The notes: generated by a model from the letters alone, not told the origin. A DNA stretch of 64,000 bases from Hippopus hippopus (GCA_946811185.2 OX328099.1:18441859-18505858), one strand, 5' to 3'. Counted from the stretch's first letter, positions 42,870-55,120 are shown. Translations and numbers: made by a program.

Positions 42870-43225
42870 ACCGATGCTTAAAGATACATCTCTACTCGTT
42901 TTCAGGCAGTTTTCACCAACTTTTTGAACCAATTTATTCTTATTTTATGAAACAATAATCATTCTTGTATCTTCATGCCAAATGTTGTCCCTGATGACTG
43001 TAAGATTGCACAGATTACGACGGATAGAAAATGCATTTCATGTTTTGGAGGCCTTCAAAAGCAATCGCTGTTGTCGTTTCCAGTGTTAAATGAGGACAGG
43101 TCCCTCGTGTTTTTCTGTCCCTTATACGTAATTTATGTATGTTTACACGGTTAAGCTATTATACACACTTTCAAGTTTTAACTGGGTCTTTTCTTTCTAG
43201 CTGTAAGGGTGTATATTTAACGACT
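42870..43225 (+). repeat. About 360-bp dispersed repeat, copy 1
   Basis: Shares long blocks with 63215-63575: CTCGTTTTCAGGCA, TCATTCTTGTATCTTCATGC, CATTTCATGTTTTGGAGGCC and CACTTTCAAGTTTTAAC. Confidence 0.8.
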
Positions 43226-43699
43226 GTTTCAAAGTAAAGACGCTCGTCATATGGTGTAATACCAGAACGGAATTCATGCTTCCAGATCATACTTGTCAGA
43301 AGTTGTCCAACTTGAAAATTTTATAATAAAGCACTTCTGCTAAATTGTGTCGTCAGATGAAAGGACAAAATGTTCTTCTGATGTTGAATGGATGATTCAT
43401 TGGAAATTGAGTCTAACTTTTTAGCTCACCTGAGCACAACGTGCTCAAGGTGAGCTATTGTGATCGCCCTTTGTTCGGCGTCCGCCGTCCATCGTCCGTC
43501 GTCTGTCGTCCGTCGTCCGTCAACAATTTCTTTAAACATCTTCTCCTAAATCACTGGGCCAATCGTGATGAAACTTGGCAGGGATGTTCCTTGGGTGAAG
43601 CTCTACCAAAGTTGTTCAAAAAATTGAATTCCACCCATAACTCTGGTTGCCATGGCAACAAAAAGGAAAAAAAATGCAAAATCTTTGAAAATCTTCTCC

Positions 43700-45071
43700 T
43701 CTGAAACTACAAGGCGTAGAGCTTTGATATTTGGTACGTAGCATCTCCTAGTGGACCTCTACCAAATTTGTTCATATGATGCCCCTGGGGTCAAAACTGG
43801 CCCCGCCCTGGGGGTCAAAAGTTCGAACATAGGAACAAAGAAGGAAAAATTTAAAATTCTTCTTCTCTGAAACTGGAAGGCATAGAGCTTTGATATTTGG
43901 TATGTAGCATCTCCTAGTGGACCTCTACCAAGTTTGTTCCTATGATGCCTCTGGGGTCAAAACTGGCCCCGCCCCGGGGGTCACAAGTTCGAACATTAGA
44001 AGAAAAAAGGGAAAACTTTAAAATTCTTCTTCTTTGAAACTGGAAGGCGCAGAGCTTTGATATTTGGTATGTAGCATCTCTTAGTGGGCCTCTACCAAGT
44101 TTGTTCATATGATGCCCCTGAGGTCAAAACTGGCCCCGCCCCGGGGGTCACAAGTTTAAACATAGGAACAAAGAAGGAAAACTTTAAAATTCTTCTTCTC
44201 TGAAGCTGGTAGGCATAGAGCTTTGATATTTGGTATGTAGCATCTCCTAGTGGACCTCTACCAAGTTTGTTCATCTGATGCCCCTGCGGTCAAAACTGGC
44301 CCCGCCCCGAGGGTAACAAGTTTAAACATAGGAACAAAGAAGGAAAACTTTAAAATTCTTCTTCTCTGAAGCTGGTAGGCATAGAGCTTTGATATTTGGT
44401 ATGTAGCATCTCCTAGTGGACCTCTACCAAGTTTGTTCCTATGATGCCTCTGGGGTCAAAACTGGCCCCGCCCCAGGGGTCACAATTTTGAACATAGGAA
44501 CAAAAAAGGGAAAACTTTAAATTCTTCTTCTGTGAAACTGGAAGGCGTAGAGCTTTGATATTTGGTATGTAGCATCTGCTAGTGGACCTCTACCAAGTTT
44601 CTTCATATGATGCCCCTGGGGTCAAAACTGGCCCCGCCCCGGGGGTCAAAAGTTCGAAGATAGGAACAAAGAAGGAAAACTTTAAAATTCTTCTTCTCTG
44701 AAACTTGAAAGTGTAGAGCTTTGATATTTGGTATGTAGCATCTCCCAGTGGACCTCTACCATAGTTTGTTCATATGATTGCCCTGGGGTCAAAACTGGCC
44801 CCGCCACGGGGGTCACAAGTTCGAACGTAGGAACAAAGAAGGAAAACTTTAAAATTCTTCTTCTGTGAAACTGGAAGGCGTAAAGCCTTGATATTTGGTA
44901 TGTAGCATCTCCTAGTGGGCCTCTACCAAGTTTGTTCATATGATGCCCCTGGGGTCAAAACTGGCCCCGCCCCGGGGGTCACAAGTTTGAACATGGGAAC
45001 AAAAAAGGAAAGCTTTAAAATTCTTCTTCTCTAAAACTGGGAGGCGTAGAACTTTGATATTTGTTATGTAG
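43700..45071. repeat. Satellite array, about 166-bp unit, eight copies
   Basis: The marker GCATCTCCTAGTGG (or close variants) recurs at 43741, 43907, 44074, 44240, 44406, 44572, 44738 and 44905, spaced 166-167 bp. The next expected copy breaks exactly at 45071, where LINE sequence begins. Confidence 0.92.
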
Positions 45072-46698
45072 TAATCCTGTTCTAAGTTTGAATAGCATTG
45101 AAAAAGTACTTGAACGTATTATATTCAAACATGTCTCTAACCACTTAAAAGATATTGGGTTTTTTACACCTTTCCAGTCAGGTTTCATGCCCGGTGACTC
45201 CACAGTCAATCAAATATCTTGTCTATATAACAACATTTGTAAAGCCTTGGACGATGGGCTTGAATTTAGAGCTGTATTTTTTGACATAAGTAAGGCTTTT
45301 GACAAGGTTTGGCACAAAGGCCTACTTTTCAAATTACAAAGGGCGGGGATCAGTGGTAAGCTATTGTCTTGGTTTTCTAATTATCTCTCGAACCGATATC
45401 AAAGAGTCGTTATACCAGGGGGAATTTCGTCCTTATGTCATGTTCAGGCTGGGGTACCTCAAGGATCTATATTAGGGCCTCTTCTATTTTTAGTTTATAT
45501 CAATGATATCGTTGATGATATTCAGTCAAACATAAATCTTTTTGCAGATGATACGAGTTTATCTATGGTTGTAGATGATCCAACTAATGTAGGTAATATC
45601 CTACAATCTGACATAGATAAAATTTCCCGTTGGGCACAAAAGTGGCTTGTCAAGTTTAACCCTTCAAAATCAGAATCACTGGTAATATCCCGTAAACGTA
45701 ATAAACCTAATCATCCAGATCTCTTTATGTCTAATATCGAAATTCCGTCAGTTTCTAGTCACAAGCATTTAGGCATTTTTCTTTCTAAGGACGGTTCCTG
45801 GGATATTCATATCAACAAATCTCTTGAGAAGGCATGGAGGAGGGTTGGAATTATGAGACGTTTGAAAGTACGACTTGATCGGCAGTCTCTTCAAACCATT
45901 TACTTTTCATTCATTAGGCCTTTATTGGAGTATGGTGATGTAATTTGGGACAACCTTTCTCAGGGGCTAAAGGATGAACTAGACAAACTCCAAAATGAAG
46001 CTACACGTATAGTTACAGGCTGTACAAAACTTGTGGCAACTGCTGATCTATATGAAGAAACAGGATGGGAAACTATGAGCGAACGTAGGCGAAAACACAA
46101 AATGATTCTTTTTTATAAAATGATTAATGGGCTTTCACCAAATTATCTTAATGCACTCGTACCTCCAACGGTCGGTAATTCATCAGCTTATAATCTACGC
46201 AGTCCAAACAACTTGCGAACCATTTCTTGCAGAACTAGTTTTTACAAAAATTCATTTCTACCGGGAGTAATTAGTGATTGGAATTCCTTAACTGATGACA
46301 TTAAGAGCGCCGAAACAGTAACAGCTTTTAAGTATCGTTTGAACCTTGGGAAACCCGTACCGAAACAACTTTATTTTTATGGCGAAAGAAAAATTCAGAT
46401 TATTCATTCTCGATTGCGCAATAGATGCAGCTCTCTTAATCACCACCTATATTTGAAAAAGATAGTACAGTCTCCTCTTTGCACTTGTGGTTCCGTCGAA
46501 TCAGCTGAACACTTCTTTCTACATTGTCCAAATTATGATAACATAAGAAATCAATTAAACCTTACCATTAATGATATAACAAGAGTCTCTCTTAGAACTA
46601 TCCTATATGGGGACGAAAGTCTTAGTCTGCCTTCAAATGAAGTAATATTTGCTGCAGTTCATACTTATATTCGTGCAAGTGGGAGATTTAGATATTAG
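45072..46698 (+). CDS. Reverse transcriptase of a LINE, N-terminally truncated, frame intact
   Basis: An open frame of about 541 codons runs from the insertion point to TAG at 46698. Numbering from the first in-frame codon at 45061, the RT fingers start at EKVLERIIFKHV (14-25). Motif A is FFDISKAFDKVWH (73-85), the GVPQGSILGPLLF block is at 131-143, and the catalytic FADD is at 161-164. Thumb and connection follow. A C-terminal CxC-x7-H-x4-C zinc-knuckle-like motif uses Cys474, Cys476, His484 and Cys489. Full-length relatives carry an upstream apurinic-type endonuclease, absent here. There is no ATG at the start, so this is a dead-on-arrival copy, yet it has no internal stops and is therefore young. 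Confidence 0.9.
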
Positions 46699-47105
46699 CA
46701 AAACTGATCTTATTTTTTTCTATTAAGCGATGATTAATTATCCGTCCTCCAAACTGGCTTAAGTCTTCTGAGTAATAACAAATTTCTGTGGAATTGTAAG
46801 GTTAGGTTGTAAGTTATTTTTATGGTCCTTACATATCGATTATTAGTTAACAAGTTTACCAGTATGCATAACTCCACATCCATCTTTTCCTCTTTTTACC
46901 TCTCTTGTCTTTCTCTATTTTATTATTTTTTTCTTCACTTTTGTTTTTTGTGACTTCTTTAAAGATGCTGCGTAACCGGAGCTTGGAGAGGAACTATATA
47001 AGCTTAGCTTTCGTTCCAATCCATTTTATAGAATTATTCTTGTCAGTAGACTGATCTGTTTTTCTATGTAATTCTATGTAATTCTATGAATAAAATATGT
47101 TTAAA
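45072..47105 (+). mobile_element. 5'-truncated non-LTR retrotransposon (LINE, jockey/CR1-like)
   Basis: Inserted in the satellite array. It retains the reverse transcriptase to C-terminus, a 3' UTR of about 390 bp and a 3' end made of repeated TATGTAATTC units followed by AATAAA at 47089. The endonuclease and N-terminal regions are missing. The iterated 3' end resembles CR1-type elements; the clade call is inference. Confidence 0.85.
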
Positions 47106-48870
47106 CTAAGTTTGTTAGCCCACCTGACCACAACATGTTCAATGAATTCAAAATTGGGTCACCTGGGGTCATAAACTAGGTCACAAGATCAAATTAAAGA
47201 AATACCTTGTGGGCACTCTAGAAGCCACATTTATGGCTCAAATGATCTGAAATTTAGTCAGAATATTAGTCTTGCTAAAATATCGGATGAGTTTGAAATT
47301 GGGTCACCTGGGATCATAAACTAGGTCACTAGGTCAAATTAAACAAATACCTTGTGGGCACTCTAGAGGCCACACTTTTGCTCAATTGACTTGAAAATTG
47401 GTAAGAATGTTTCTTTTGATAAAATCTAAGATGAGTTTGAAATTGGTTCACCTGGTGTTATAATCTAGGTCACTAGGTCAAATTAAAGAAATATCTTTGG
47501 GCACTCTAGAGGCCACATTTCAACCTCAATTGACTTGAAAATTGGTCTGAATGTTTCTCTTGATGAAATCTAAGATGAGTGCAAAATTGGGTCACCTGGG
47601 GTCATAATCTAGGTCACTAGGTCAAATTAAAGAAATACCTTTGGGGCACTCTAGAGGCCACATTTCTTGCTCAATTGACTTGAAAATTGGTCAGAATGTT
47701 TGTCTTGATAAAATATTGGATGAGTTTGAAATTGGGGTCACCTGGGGTCATAATCTAGGTCACTAGGTCAAATTAAACAAAAAGCTTGTGGGCACTCTAA
47801 AGGCCACATTTATTGCTTAAATGACCTTAAATTTTGTCAGAATATTTGTCTTGATGAAATCTCGGATGAGTTTGGATTAGGGTCACCTGGGATCATAAAC
47901 TAGGTCACTAGGTCAAATTAAAGAAATACCTTGTAGGCACTCTAGATGTCACATTTTTAGCTCAATTGACTTGAAAATTGGTCAGAATGTTTTTCTTGAT
48001 AGAATGTCACATGGGTCTTAATTTGGGTCAAATGGGGTTATAAACCAGGTCACTAGGTCAAATTAAAGAAATACCTTGTGGGCACTCTAGAGTCCACATT
48101 TATTGGTCAATTGATTTGAAAGTTGGTCACAATGTTTGTCTTGATAAAATCTAAGATGGGTTCAAAATTGGGTCACCTGATGTCATAATCTAGGACACTA
48201 GGTCAAATTAAAGAAATACCTTGTGGGCACTCTAGAGGCCACATTTCTTGCTCAATTGACTTCAAAATTGGTCAGAATATTTGTCTTGATGAAATATCGG
48301 ATGAGTTTGGATTTGGGTCACCTGGGATCATAAACTAGGTTACTAGGTCAAATTAAAGAAATACCTTGTGGGCACTCTAGATGTCACATTTTAGCTCAAT
48401 TGACTTGAAAATTGGTCAGAATGTTTTTCTTGATAAAATGTCACATGATTCTGAATTTGGGTCAACTGGAGTTATAAACCAGGTCACTAGGTCAAATTAA
48501 AGAAATACCTTGTGGGCACTCTAGAGTCCACATTTATTGGTCAATTGGTTTGAAAGTTGGTCACAATGTTTGTCTTGATAAAATCTAAGATGAGCTCAAA
48601 ATTGGATCACCTGGGGTCATAAACTAGGTCACCAGATCAAATTAAAGAAATACCTTGTGGGCACTCTAGAGGCCACATTTATTGCTCAATGTACTTAAAA
48701 ACTGTTCAGAATGATTGTCTTGACAAATTTTTGATGAGTTCAAAATTGGGTCACCTTTGGTGATAAAGTAGGTCACTAGGTCAACTTAAGAAAATTCCTT
48801 GTGGACACTCTAGAGGCCACATTTTTAGTTCAATTGATTTAACAAATGGTCAGAAATTGAATTATTCACG
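47106..48870. repeat. Satellite array, about 145-bp unit, about twelve copies
   Basis: The marker GGGCACTCTA recurs at 47211, 47356, 47499, 47644, 47790, 47935, 48080, 48225, 48370, 48514 and 48659, with a variant at 48803. Units share GGTCACTAGGTCAAATTAAA. Confidence 0.92.
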
Positions 48871-48935
48871 TGGAGTGAAATTTCGCCTATTGATTCAGAT
48901 GAGCGATCCAGGGCCATCATGGCCCTCTTGTTTAT

Positions 48936-49474
48936 TCTTATGGACTATCTGGTGACTGTAACGGATTAAAGAAATATGGTCTAAAGCTAGTAATAGCTGC
49001 TTTTTACTGTAATCTTTCAAATTAGTAATAAAGTTCTTTGTTCGTGATAGCATGTTGTCTACCTTCATACATTCACATAAATAAACATCACAACTTCCGC
49101 TTCTTGAGAAAATGAGCACCAGAAGGTCAAAGATAGCGATTTTTCAGTCTGTTTCTATGTACAAACAAGATCTTGGTATGACACCTTGTACTCTTGCTTA
49201 TCAGTTATCTCTTTCAAGAGTCTTCAAATCTAGGGTGTCATCATTTGGCCTTTTCATCACATTCTTTCGCATTTTAAAACCTCTCAGAGAGGTATCAGCC
49301 GTCACTCAAACTTAATACACGCACCTGTGTTCTAACGACAGCTTATTCCGGCGTGTCACTCAGCTGGTAGAAACTCTTTACCAGACGACAAATTTACACT
49401 TGTCCGTTTTGAAAGCCATTGCAGACGACAAATTTATGTGGCTCAAATAATGAAAGTTGTTTGTAGAAACATGT
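48936..49474. other. Spacer between the two composite elements
   Basis: Mostly unassigned sequence. A family B half element lies at 49371-49470 (TTTACCAGACGACAAATTTA). Small open frames are not protein-like. Confidence 0.5.
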
Positions 49475-50647
49475 AAACAAGGGGGCCAAGACGGCCCTGG
49501 ATCGCTCACCTGAATTTTTGAGAGGACCATAGCCAATTTTTTGAAATATTGAAATTTTGGAAATAAAATCATTATTTTGCCAAGCAATTTTGAAAAGGTT
49601 ACCTGTAAAAATCATTTCAAAATCTGTCACCATCCCTACGAGCACAATGCTTGAACTTATGATGCAAAATTACTTAAATTACATCACAGTTAAATTTACA
49701 GTCATATAAAGTTTGTATTGAATTCAGAAAATAGTCCATCATAAAGTACAGAAATGGTGATCAACAAGGCAGTTAACACCTAGATAGAGGCCCTATTGAT
49801 AACTGGTGGAATATTATGCATGTATTCCAAAGATAACAATTTTATATTACTTCTTGCAATACATAGCTATCAAATACATCAAGCAGAAAGTGTGCATATC
49901 AGCATTTCTCACCAGTGCACTCACTTACCTGGTATAGGTTGACGTCTGCAATAGCCCTTTTCATCAAAATACCTATACAGTCTTTTGATCAAAATTAAAA
50001 GGTCACCAAAGGATCATTTCTGTGAAATTATTTCAAAATCTGACCAGTGGTTTCAGAGGAGAAGAATTTTTAAGAATTTCTTCATGTCCGTATAGTGCAA
50101 ATAGCCCCCCCACCACCACAGCCATATTTCTTGACGGATCAAAATTTCGCGAACAGTTTTCAAAAGGGGCACCCAAGGAACATTTCTTTGAAATTATTTC
50201 AAAATCTGACAAGTGGTTTAAGAAAAGAAGAATTTCAAAGAATTTCTTTAAGTCCATACAGTGCAAAGAGCCCCTCCCCCCCACCTCGGCCATGTTTTTC
50301 GACGGATCAAAATTTCGCGAACACGTTTTGAAAAGGGTCACCCAAGGAACATTTCTGTGAATCTATTTTAAAATCTGACCAGCAGTTTCAGAGGAGAAGA
50401 TTTTTAAAGAATTTCTTAGAAAATTCCATTTGGTTGCCATGGCAACCAGAGTTTTCGATGGAATCAAATTCTGTGAACAGTTTTTCAAAAGGACCTCCCA
50501 AGGAACATTCCAGCCAAGTTTGGTCCAAATTGGCCTAGCGGTTTAGGAGGAGAAGATGTTTAAAGAATTGTTGACGCCGCACGACGCACGACGGACACAA
50601 CGTGATCCTAAGAGCTGCCCTTGAGCACGTTGTGCTCAGGTGAGCTA
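49475..50647. mobile_element. Composite element, copy 2 (reverse orientation)
   Basis: Starts AACAAGGGGGCCAAGACGG and CCTGGATCGCTCACCTG. It ends TTGAGCACGTTGTGCTCAGG plus TGAGCTA. GATGTTTAAAGAATTGTTG near the right end is the inverse of CAACAATTTCTTTAAACATC near 43522. Confidence 0.75.
49995..50580. repeat. Short satellite array, about 167-bp unit, about 3.5 copies
   Basis: The TCTGAC marker recurs at about 50036, 50202 and 50374, each after ATTTCAAAA or ATTTTAAAA. A fourth, diverged unit has GGTTTAGGAGGAGAAGATG. Confidence 0.8.
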
Positions 50648-50897
50648 TAAACGTAATTGATAAAAAATTAATAACTGTTCATTAATGGATTACGACTTTT
50701 GCATGAACCCTTGTTGCTATCCGAAAAGTATTTGATCTTATTGTCCAGTTGATCCGCTTAGACGGTGATATAGATGTTAACGCCAAAAGATGTATAATCA
50801 AAGAAAAGTCAAAAGGAAAGTCAAAATATTTCTTTCTTATTTCCGCCAACAAAATGTGTTGCCTCTTTGTAATGAAAACCTCAAAGACAAAATTCTG

Positions 50898-51190
50898 CAT
50901 TTATTTTGCTGTCTGAAAATGCTCTCAATTTGGTCGATTCCAAAATTTTGTCGTTTCGGAAATGGTTAACACGTGCAAAAATTATCGGTTCATATCAGCC
51001 GTGGTCCTCGCAGGTTGACTTGGGTCGAAACTTTTTGATATATGTGAAGTTTCTATATTTGAAAGGATCGTTCAACCTCATGATTCAGCCAGTTTTTAGA
51101 GCGACCGAATACATGTTTTGCCACGACTTGTTTGGTATATTGCATTACAAAGATGCATTAAAACCCCCTTTTCACAGAGTACCGCTCAAA
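50898..51190. repeat. Family B fragment followed by a family C right part
   Basis: 50898-50972 is B (GCTGTCTGAAAATGCTCTC; TTGTCGTTTCGG). 50976-51190 is C, lacking its left end (TTGACTTGGGTCGAAACTTT; CCCCCTTTTCACAGAG). Confidence 0.65.
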
Positions 51191-51578
51191 TAGAAAAGAA
51201 ATGAGAGGAAAAATTCGTACCATCATTCGAAAATTGTTTTACATGTGTCTTTATTCTAAATAGCTGTATTTTTCTCTTGTATTTTGAATAGATCTCCGCT
51301 CTTTCTGCCATAAATTTTACAACTATAACTGAAATCTTACCTTTTAATGCAAAATTGTTGTCACATATTCTGCATATCATCGGCATAGATTATCAAAATA
51401 TCCTGTTTCTTTTGAATTCTTATGACAATTATTCCAAAATGATTCAGTGATGTAATCAAATATTCCTTCCGTTTTTGTTGGAAGTTTGCATATTACTATT
51501 CATCTTATTATACAATATCGGAAATATGAACCTCCATCCATGCTTGTCGATCATCCAGGGATTATTATAATTAATTTT

Positions 51579-51793
51579 AACTCTTTACCGAACGACAGAA
51601 TTTTAGACTGGTCCAACTTGAAAGCATTTGCAGACAGCATTTTGAGTTAGAATGAAATGATGGTATTTGTCTGTGAAAATGTAGAAAACCTTGTGGGAAA
51701 ATGAGAAAATGCTGGTTACCAGCATTTTCTCATTTTCCTACAAGGGTTTCAAAAGGCCGGGTCGTTAAAGCTCTGGATTGTGTTGTAAAAGGT
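51579..51793. repeat. Family B element with paired hairpin change
   Basis: Hairpin AAATGAGAAAATGCTGG / CCAGCATTTTCTCATTT. The usual GGAG:CTCC pair is GAG-with-T on one arm and A on the other, so pairing is kept. Confidence 0.8.
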
Positions 51794-52788
51794 TACAATA
51801 TAGGACTAAACCCGAAATCTAAATTCAGGAAACAAAGGCCATGGTACTGTTATTCCAAGACGACATTCGTCGGAAAATTTCAAAATATCTGACATGGCAG
51901 ATCTATGGTCAGATTGCACGTTCTTTGCAGATTTACACCGTTCGCAAACGCACCCGGACTCGTATTTATCTTTGACTCTAAATTCAAATTTTAATGAATA
52001 GTCTAAGAATGCCATGTAAAATGGCTGTTGAATACAGACCCTGTCGGCATTTTTCAGCCAGTTTGTGTGGCAGTAGTCAATCTAAATCACAGGCAGCGTT
52101 TCTGTTAGCAAATGACATTGATCAATACACTGAAAAGTAAGATTAATTCAACTATAGACTGCCTTCATCTGTCTGAATTCGAATCTTACAGAAACTGAAC
52201 CCACCACTATATCTGTTTTGTATGAAAGCTCTTAATTGTCAGTTACTGTTAGCCTTAGAAGATGGCTGAATCACTTAGTCTAAGCAAGGGGATCAGTATT
52301 TTCAAGAGAAAGAGGAAGCTGTTTGAAGCAGGGACTACGTGTAGATGTATTGAAAGTAAAGCAAAGCTGATGCTAGCGTGATTGTATATTGACTTACCGA
52401 ATCATATAGAACGAAAACATTTTCAGACTGAATTGAAAATATCTCTACAATCGATATTCAAATAACTGTAAGCACACATCACTGGTGTACAATATGTTGA
52501 ATGAAAAGGACACAAAAACATACTCTCGGTGCTTTGAAATTTCGTCTCATTTTACAACTAATTTTACGACTAATTCTTTTATAAACAAATATATATGCAA
52601 TTCTTACGGTGCCTCAACAGACAATGTTTTTTTTTTTTAAAGAAAGTTTGGGAAAAGGAATTGTTACTTTTTACAATCATTTAAGAAAAAAATAGTTCCC
52701 TCTTACGTTCGAATGTTTGTTCTTTGCGGTTATTCGTATGATGTTCTTGAACGGTTTAAATAGTAGAATAGAAAAATTGAATAGTATT
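51794..52788. other. No supportable gene; family A remnant at 51897-51950
   Basis: The remnant keeps GTCAGATTGCACGTTC. A 40-codon ORF at 52261-52383 (MAESLSLSKGISIFKRKRK...) is short and without partners, so it is not called a gene. Confidence 0.4.
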
Positions 52789-53011
52789 AACCTTTGAGTG
52801 CTAAATAAACCGCATGATCATTTTCAGTCTAGTAATAAAACCCAATATAACACCAATATAACACTAATTTCAAGATTGCTCTGGTCCAGAAGGTCTAAGA
52901 AAAGCGGCCAGAGTAGATCAAAGATCAGACCGCACGTTTTGTGCAGTACTGATCTTGATCTACACTGTCTGCAAAAGCAGCTATAATCATGAAAGGCTCT
53001 TTAAGGGTTAA
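52789..53011. repeat. Family A element
   Basis: Ends TTAACCTTTGAGTGCTAAAT and TTTAAGGGTTAAA. The hairpin is AGATCAGACCGCAC / GTGCAGTACTGATCT, with an inserted base. Confidence 0.75.
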
Positions 53012-53320
53012 AATACATATGCACTGTTGAGAAACACATCTAAAAGAGATTTTCAGAGATGGGTAAAGTCCTGAGAGAGATAAAAAAAAAAAGGTAATTA
53101 AAAGGTAATTATATAAGCAAACTTAAAAAATACCCGAGGGCTTATCGGTATCTGGTATAAACTCGTCCTTTTCAGCAGAGATAATTAGATGTCAAGATGT
53201 CAAAATAGCTTTGTAGTTTATTATGAAACCCTTATCTTTACTTACTGAGGTCATGTATGTTTGCTGCCTTCATTTCATATCAAGGCTAACGATCCAAGAT
53301 TATATAGAAGACAGAGACGG

Positions 53321-53588
53321 CAATATGAAGCGTACGGGACTTGGCACCTAGTTGTCGCTGTTTCGAATTCTCTGCTCGTCCATTTTCTTACCGAAGTTTG
53401 ATGATAGTCATTTCGACGCGATTTATACCTCTCTCACCGCTAATCATCGTTTCAAAGATGGTTATGTGAGAAAGGAGCCGATCACGGGTTCGGAAAGAAT
53501 ATTGTGCGAAGCACTGGTATAAAAGCTCTAGCGAAACATGCATGCACTGGCCGCCGCGATACTACTGAAATGATGTTGAAAACCTTTA
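53321..53588 (+). mobile_element. S2-type SINE
   Basis: The head GAAGCGTACGGGACTTGG and TTTCGAATTCTC is followed by TGATGATAGTCATTTCGACG and the tail ACTGGCCGCCGCGATAC. Confidence 0.7.
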
Positions 53589-53734
53589 TCTTTACAAAGA
53601 TAATGTTCTTTTGCTTGCTTCATTTCATATAAAGTGATTCAGCACGAAAGGTTAGAAGATTGAAAAATACAATGTTCTTTGCTTAGTGTATTTTTTCCTT
53701 TCCAAAATATCCCGTTTAAACAAAAAAAAAAAAA

Positions 53735-53880
53735 GGAACTTTGAAAACATAGTTGGAAAAGTTTTTCTCCTTTTTCCATCATATATGCGGCCTTTTCAAA
53801 ACAAACCCCAATGAGTCGTATTTCTGACTTGTTTTGCAAATGCTTTTGATTTGTAACCATATTGTTGTCTGGTTAATAGT
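53735..53880. repeat. Degenerate family B element
   Basis: TTTGAAAACATAGTTGGAAA, TTTCTCCTTTTTCCATC and TTGCAAATGCTTTTGATTTG remain. The loop half of the hairpin is lost. Confidence 0.55.
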
Positions 53881-54364
53881 TAAAAAAAGACATTGAAAAT
53901 AAAAACTTAACGAATAATCAAATGACGAAGGCCTTTTAAACCTGAAAGCAGTTTCCGTCGAAAGTCATTGAAGAGTATAAAACTGGAAAGAAGGCCTAGT
54001 CCGGTCGAGAATCTTAACCGTTTTTTTTTTTTTTCATCTTGATAAATTCAAAAGAAATAAAAAAAAAAATAAAATTGGAATATTTTGGTCTTTTATATCC
54101 GTTTGATATATTTAGCAACCATTAAGTCTTTTGGTAATAGAGGGTTGTGTGTACAGCTCGATGCAGAAATGTAACTAATGGACTTTTGATTGGCATCACA
54201 TCAGTTCAGTCCTAATTTACATAACTGTCAATTTCAACGTTTTGTTTGAAATTTTGTGTCACAACATAACCTTATTGAAACGAATTTAATGCAAACGTGT
54301 CTCAAAAACATCAACGTAAAATATGGTGATAAATATGAAATAAAGTCTCGATTCTTGAATACAC

Positions 54365-54540
54365 TTGAAAACATTTTGGCGAAAGGAGAAATTGCTCGTT
54401 ACGAGCAATTTCTCTTAAAACATGTTCTGAATTGATCTTTTGTTTTTCTTAGAGATGAATACATATTATGAGTCAAGTTATAAGCGTATAATGGGGTATC
54501 TGTACAGGTGAAAATATTGTATAATTTTAAGGTTTTTGAT
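54365..54540. repeat. Family B-like hairpin module, copy 1 of a local pair
   Basis: Stem GAGAAATTGCTCGT / ACGAGCAATTTCTC. The following ATCTTTTGTTTTTC... and GGGTATCTGTACAGG recur after the SINE at 54738-54885. Confidence 0.65.
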
Positions 54541-54735
54541 CTCAAGGCCTGGGTTCGAGTCTCACTTGAAGCAGTTGGTTTTTCGTGGGAGTGTCCTTGA
54601 GCAAGACACTCAGAGCCCCAGCCAAGCACTGGTACAAACCAGGACAAGCATGAATATGCGTGAGCTGTCGCCGTGACGTAAATGAAGTAATTTTGAGAGC
54701 GGTGCAAAAACACATGGATTCGGGTGTTTTTTTTT
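54541..54735 (+). mobile_element. S1-type SINE, head truncated
   Basis: Starts within the tRNA-like part (GGGTTCGAGTCTCACTTG). It continues GTGTCCTTGAGCAAGACAC and TGAGCTGTCGCCGTGACG. Confidence 0.7.
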
Positions 54736-54737
54736 TT

Positions 54738-54885
54738 TCGAAAGGAGAAACTGCTCGTTTCGCCAAAATGTTTTCCAATCTGATCTTTTTGTTGGAGATG
54801 AAAACATGTTAAAAGTCTACCAATACACGGAGAAAGGGTATCTGTATAGGAAAAAAATATTGCAAATTTAATGGTTTTTGGTCAT
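54738..54885. repeat. Hairpin module, copy 2 of the local pair
   Basis: GAAAGGAGAAACTGCTCG and GGGTATCTGTATAGG match copy 1, but the right hairpin arm is replaced by TTTCGCCAAAATG. Confidence 0.6.
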
Positions 54886-54973
54886 ATTAACATTTAGCAT
54901 ATGGGAAAATATAACATTGATAAGAACGAAAAGTGTGACACCTAGTTTTTCCGTTGGATCAGTTCTGCTTCTC

Positions 54974-55120
54974 CACAGCCCTGGCTCAGTGACATGGGTA
55001 TTGGAATTTTAATTGGCAAATCCTGGTTCGATCTTCGCTTGATCGCCAGTCATGTGGGAGTGTCGTTGGGCAAGGAAGTCCAGAGCCCAGACCTAGAGCT
55101 GTTGAAACTTATGTAAGACC
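54974..55120 (+). mobile_element. S1-type SINE, 3' truncated
   Basis: Head CAGCCCTGGCTCAGTGAC, B-box-like TGGTTCGATCTTCG and GTGTCGTTGGGCAAGGAAG. Confidence 0.65.

Larger units (their letters stand above)
43422..48935. mobile_element. Composite element, copy 1 (contains two satellite arrays and a LINE)
   Basis: Starts with the palindromic end TAGCTCACCTGAGCAC / GTGCTCAAGGTGAGCTA and CGTCCGTC iterations. It ends with GAGCGATCCAGGGCC and ATGGCCCTCTTGTTT. The same two ends occur in reverse order at 49475-50647. There is no element-encoded protein outside the inserted LINE. Confidence 0.7.

Noticed and set aside
43700..48870. CRISPR-like regular arrays
   Set aside because: The units are 145-167 bp with no distinct short spacers, and the genome is eukaryotic. 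These are satellites.
50022..50360. 112- and 102-codon open frames
   Set aside because: They lie in the 167-bp satellite array and repeat with its period.
52261..52383. 40-codon ORF with a basic MAESLSLSKG start
   Set aside because: Too short, with no splice partner or homologue I can name, so not reported as a gene.
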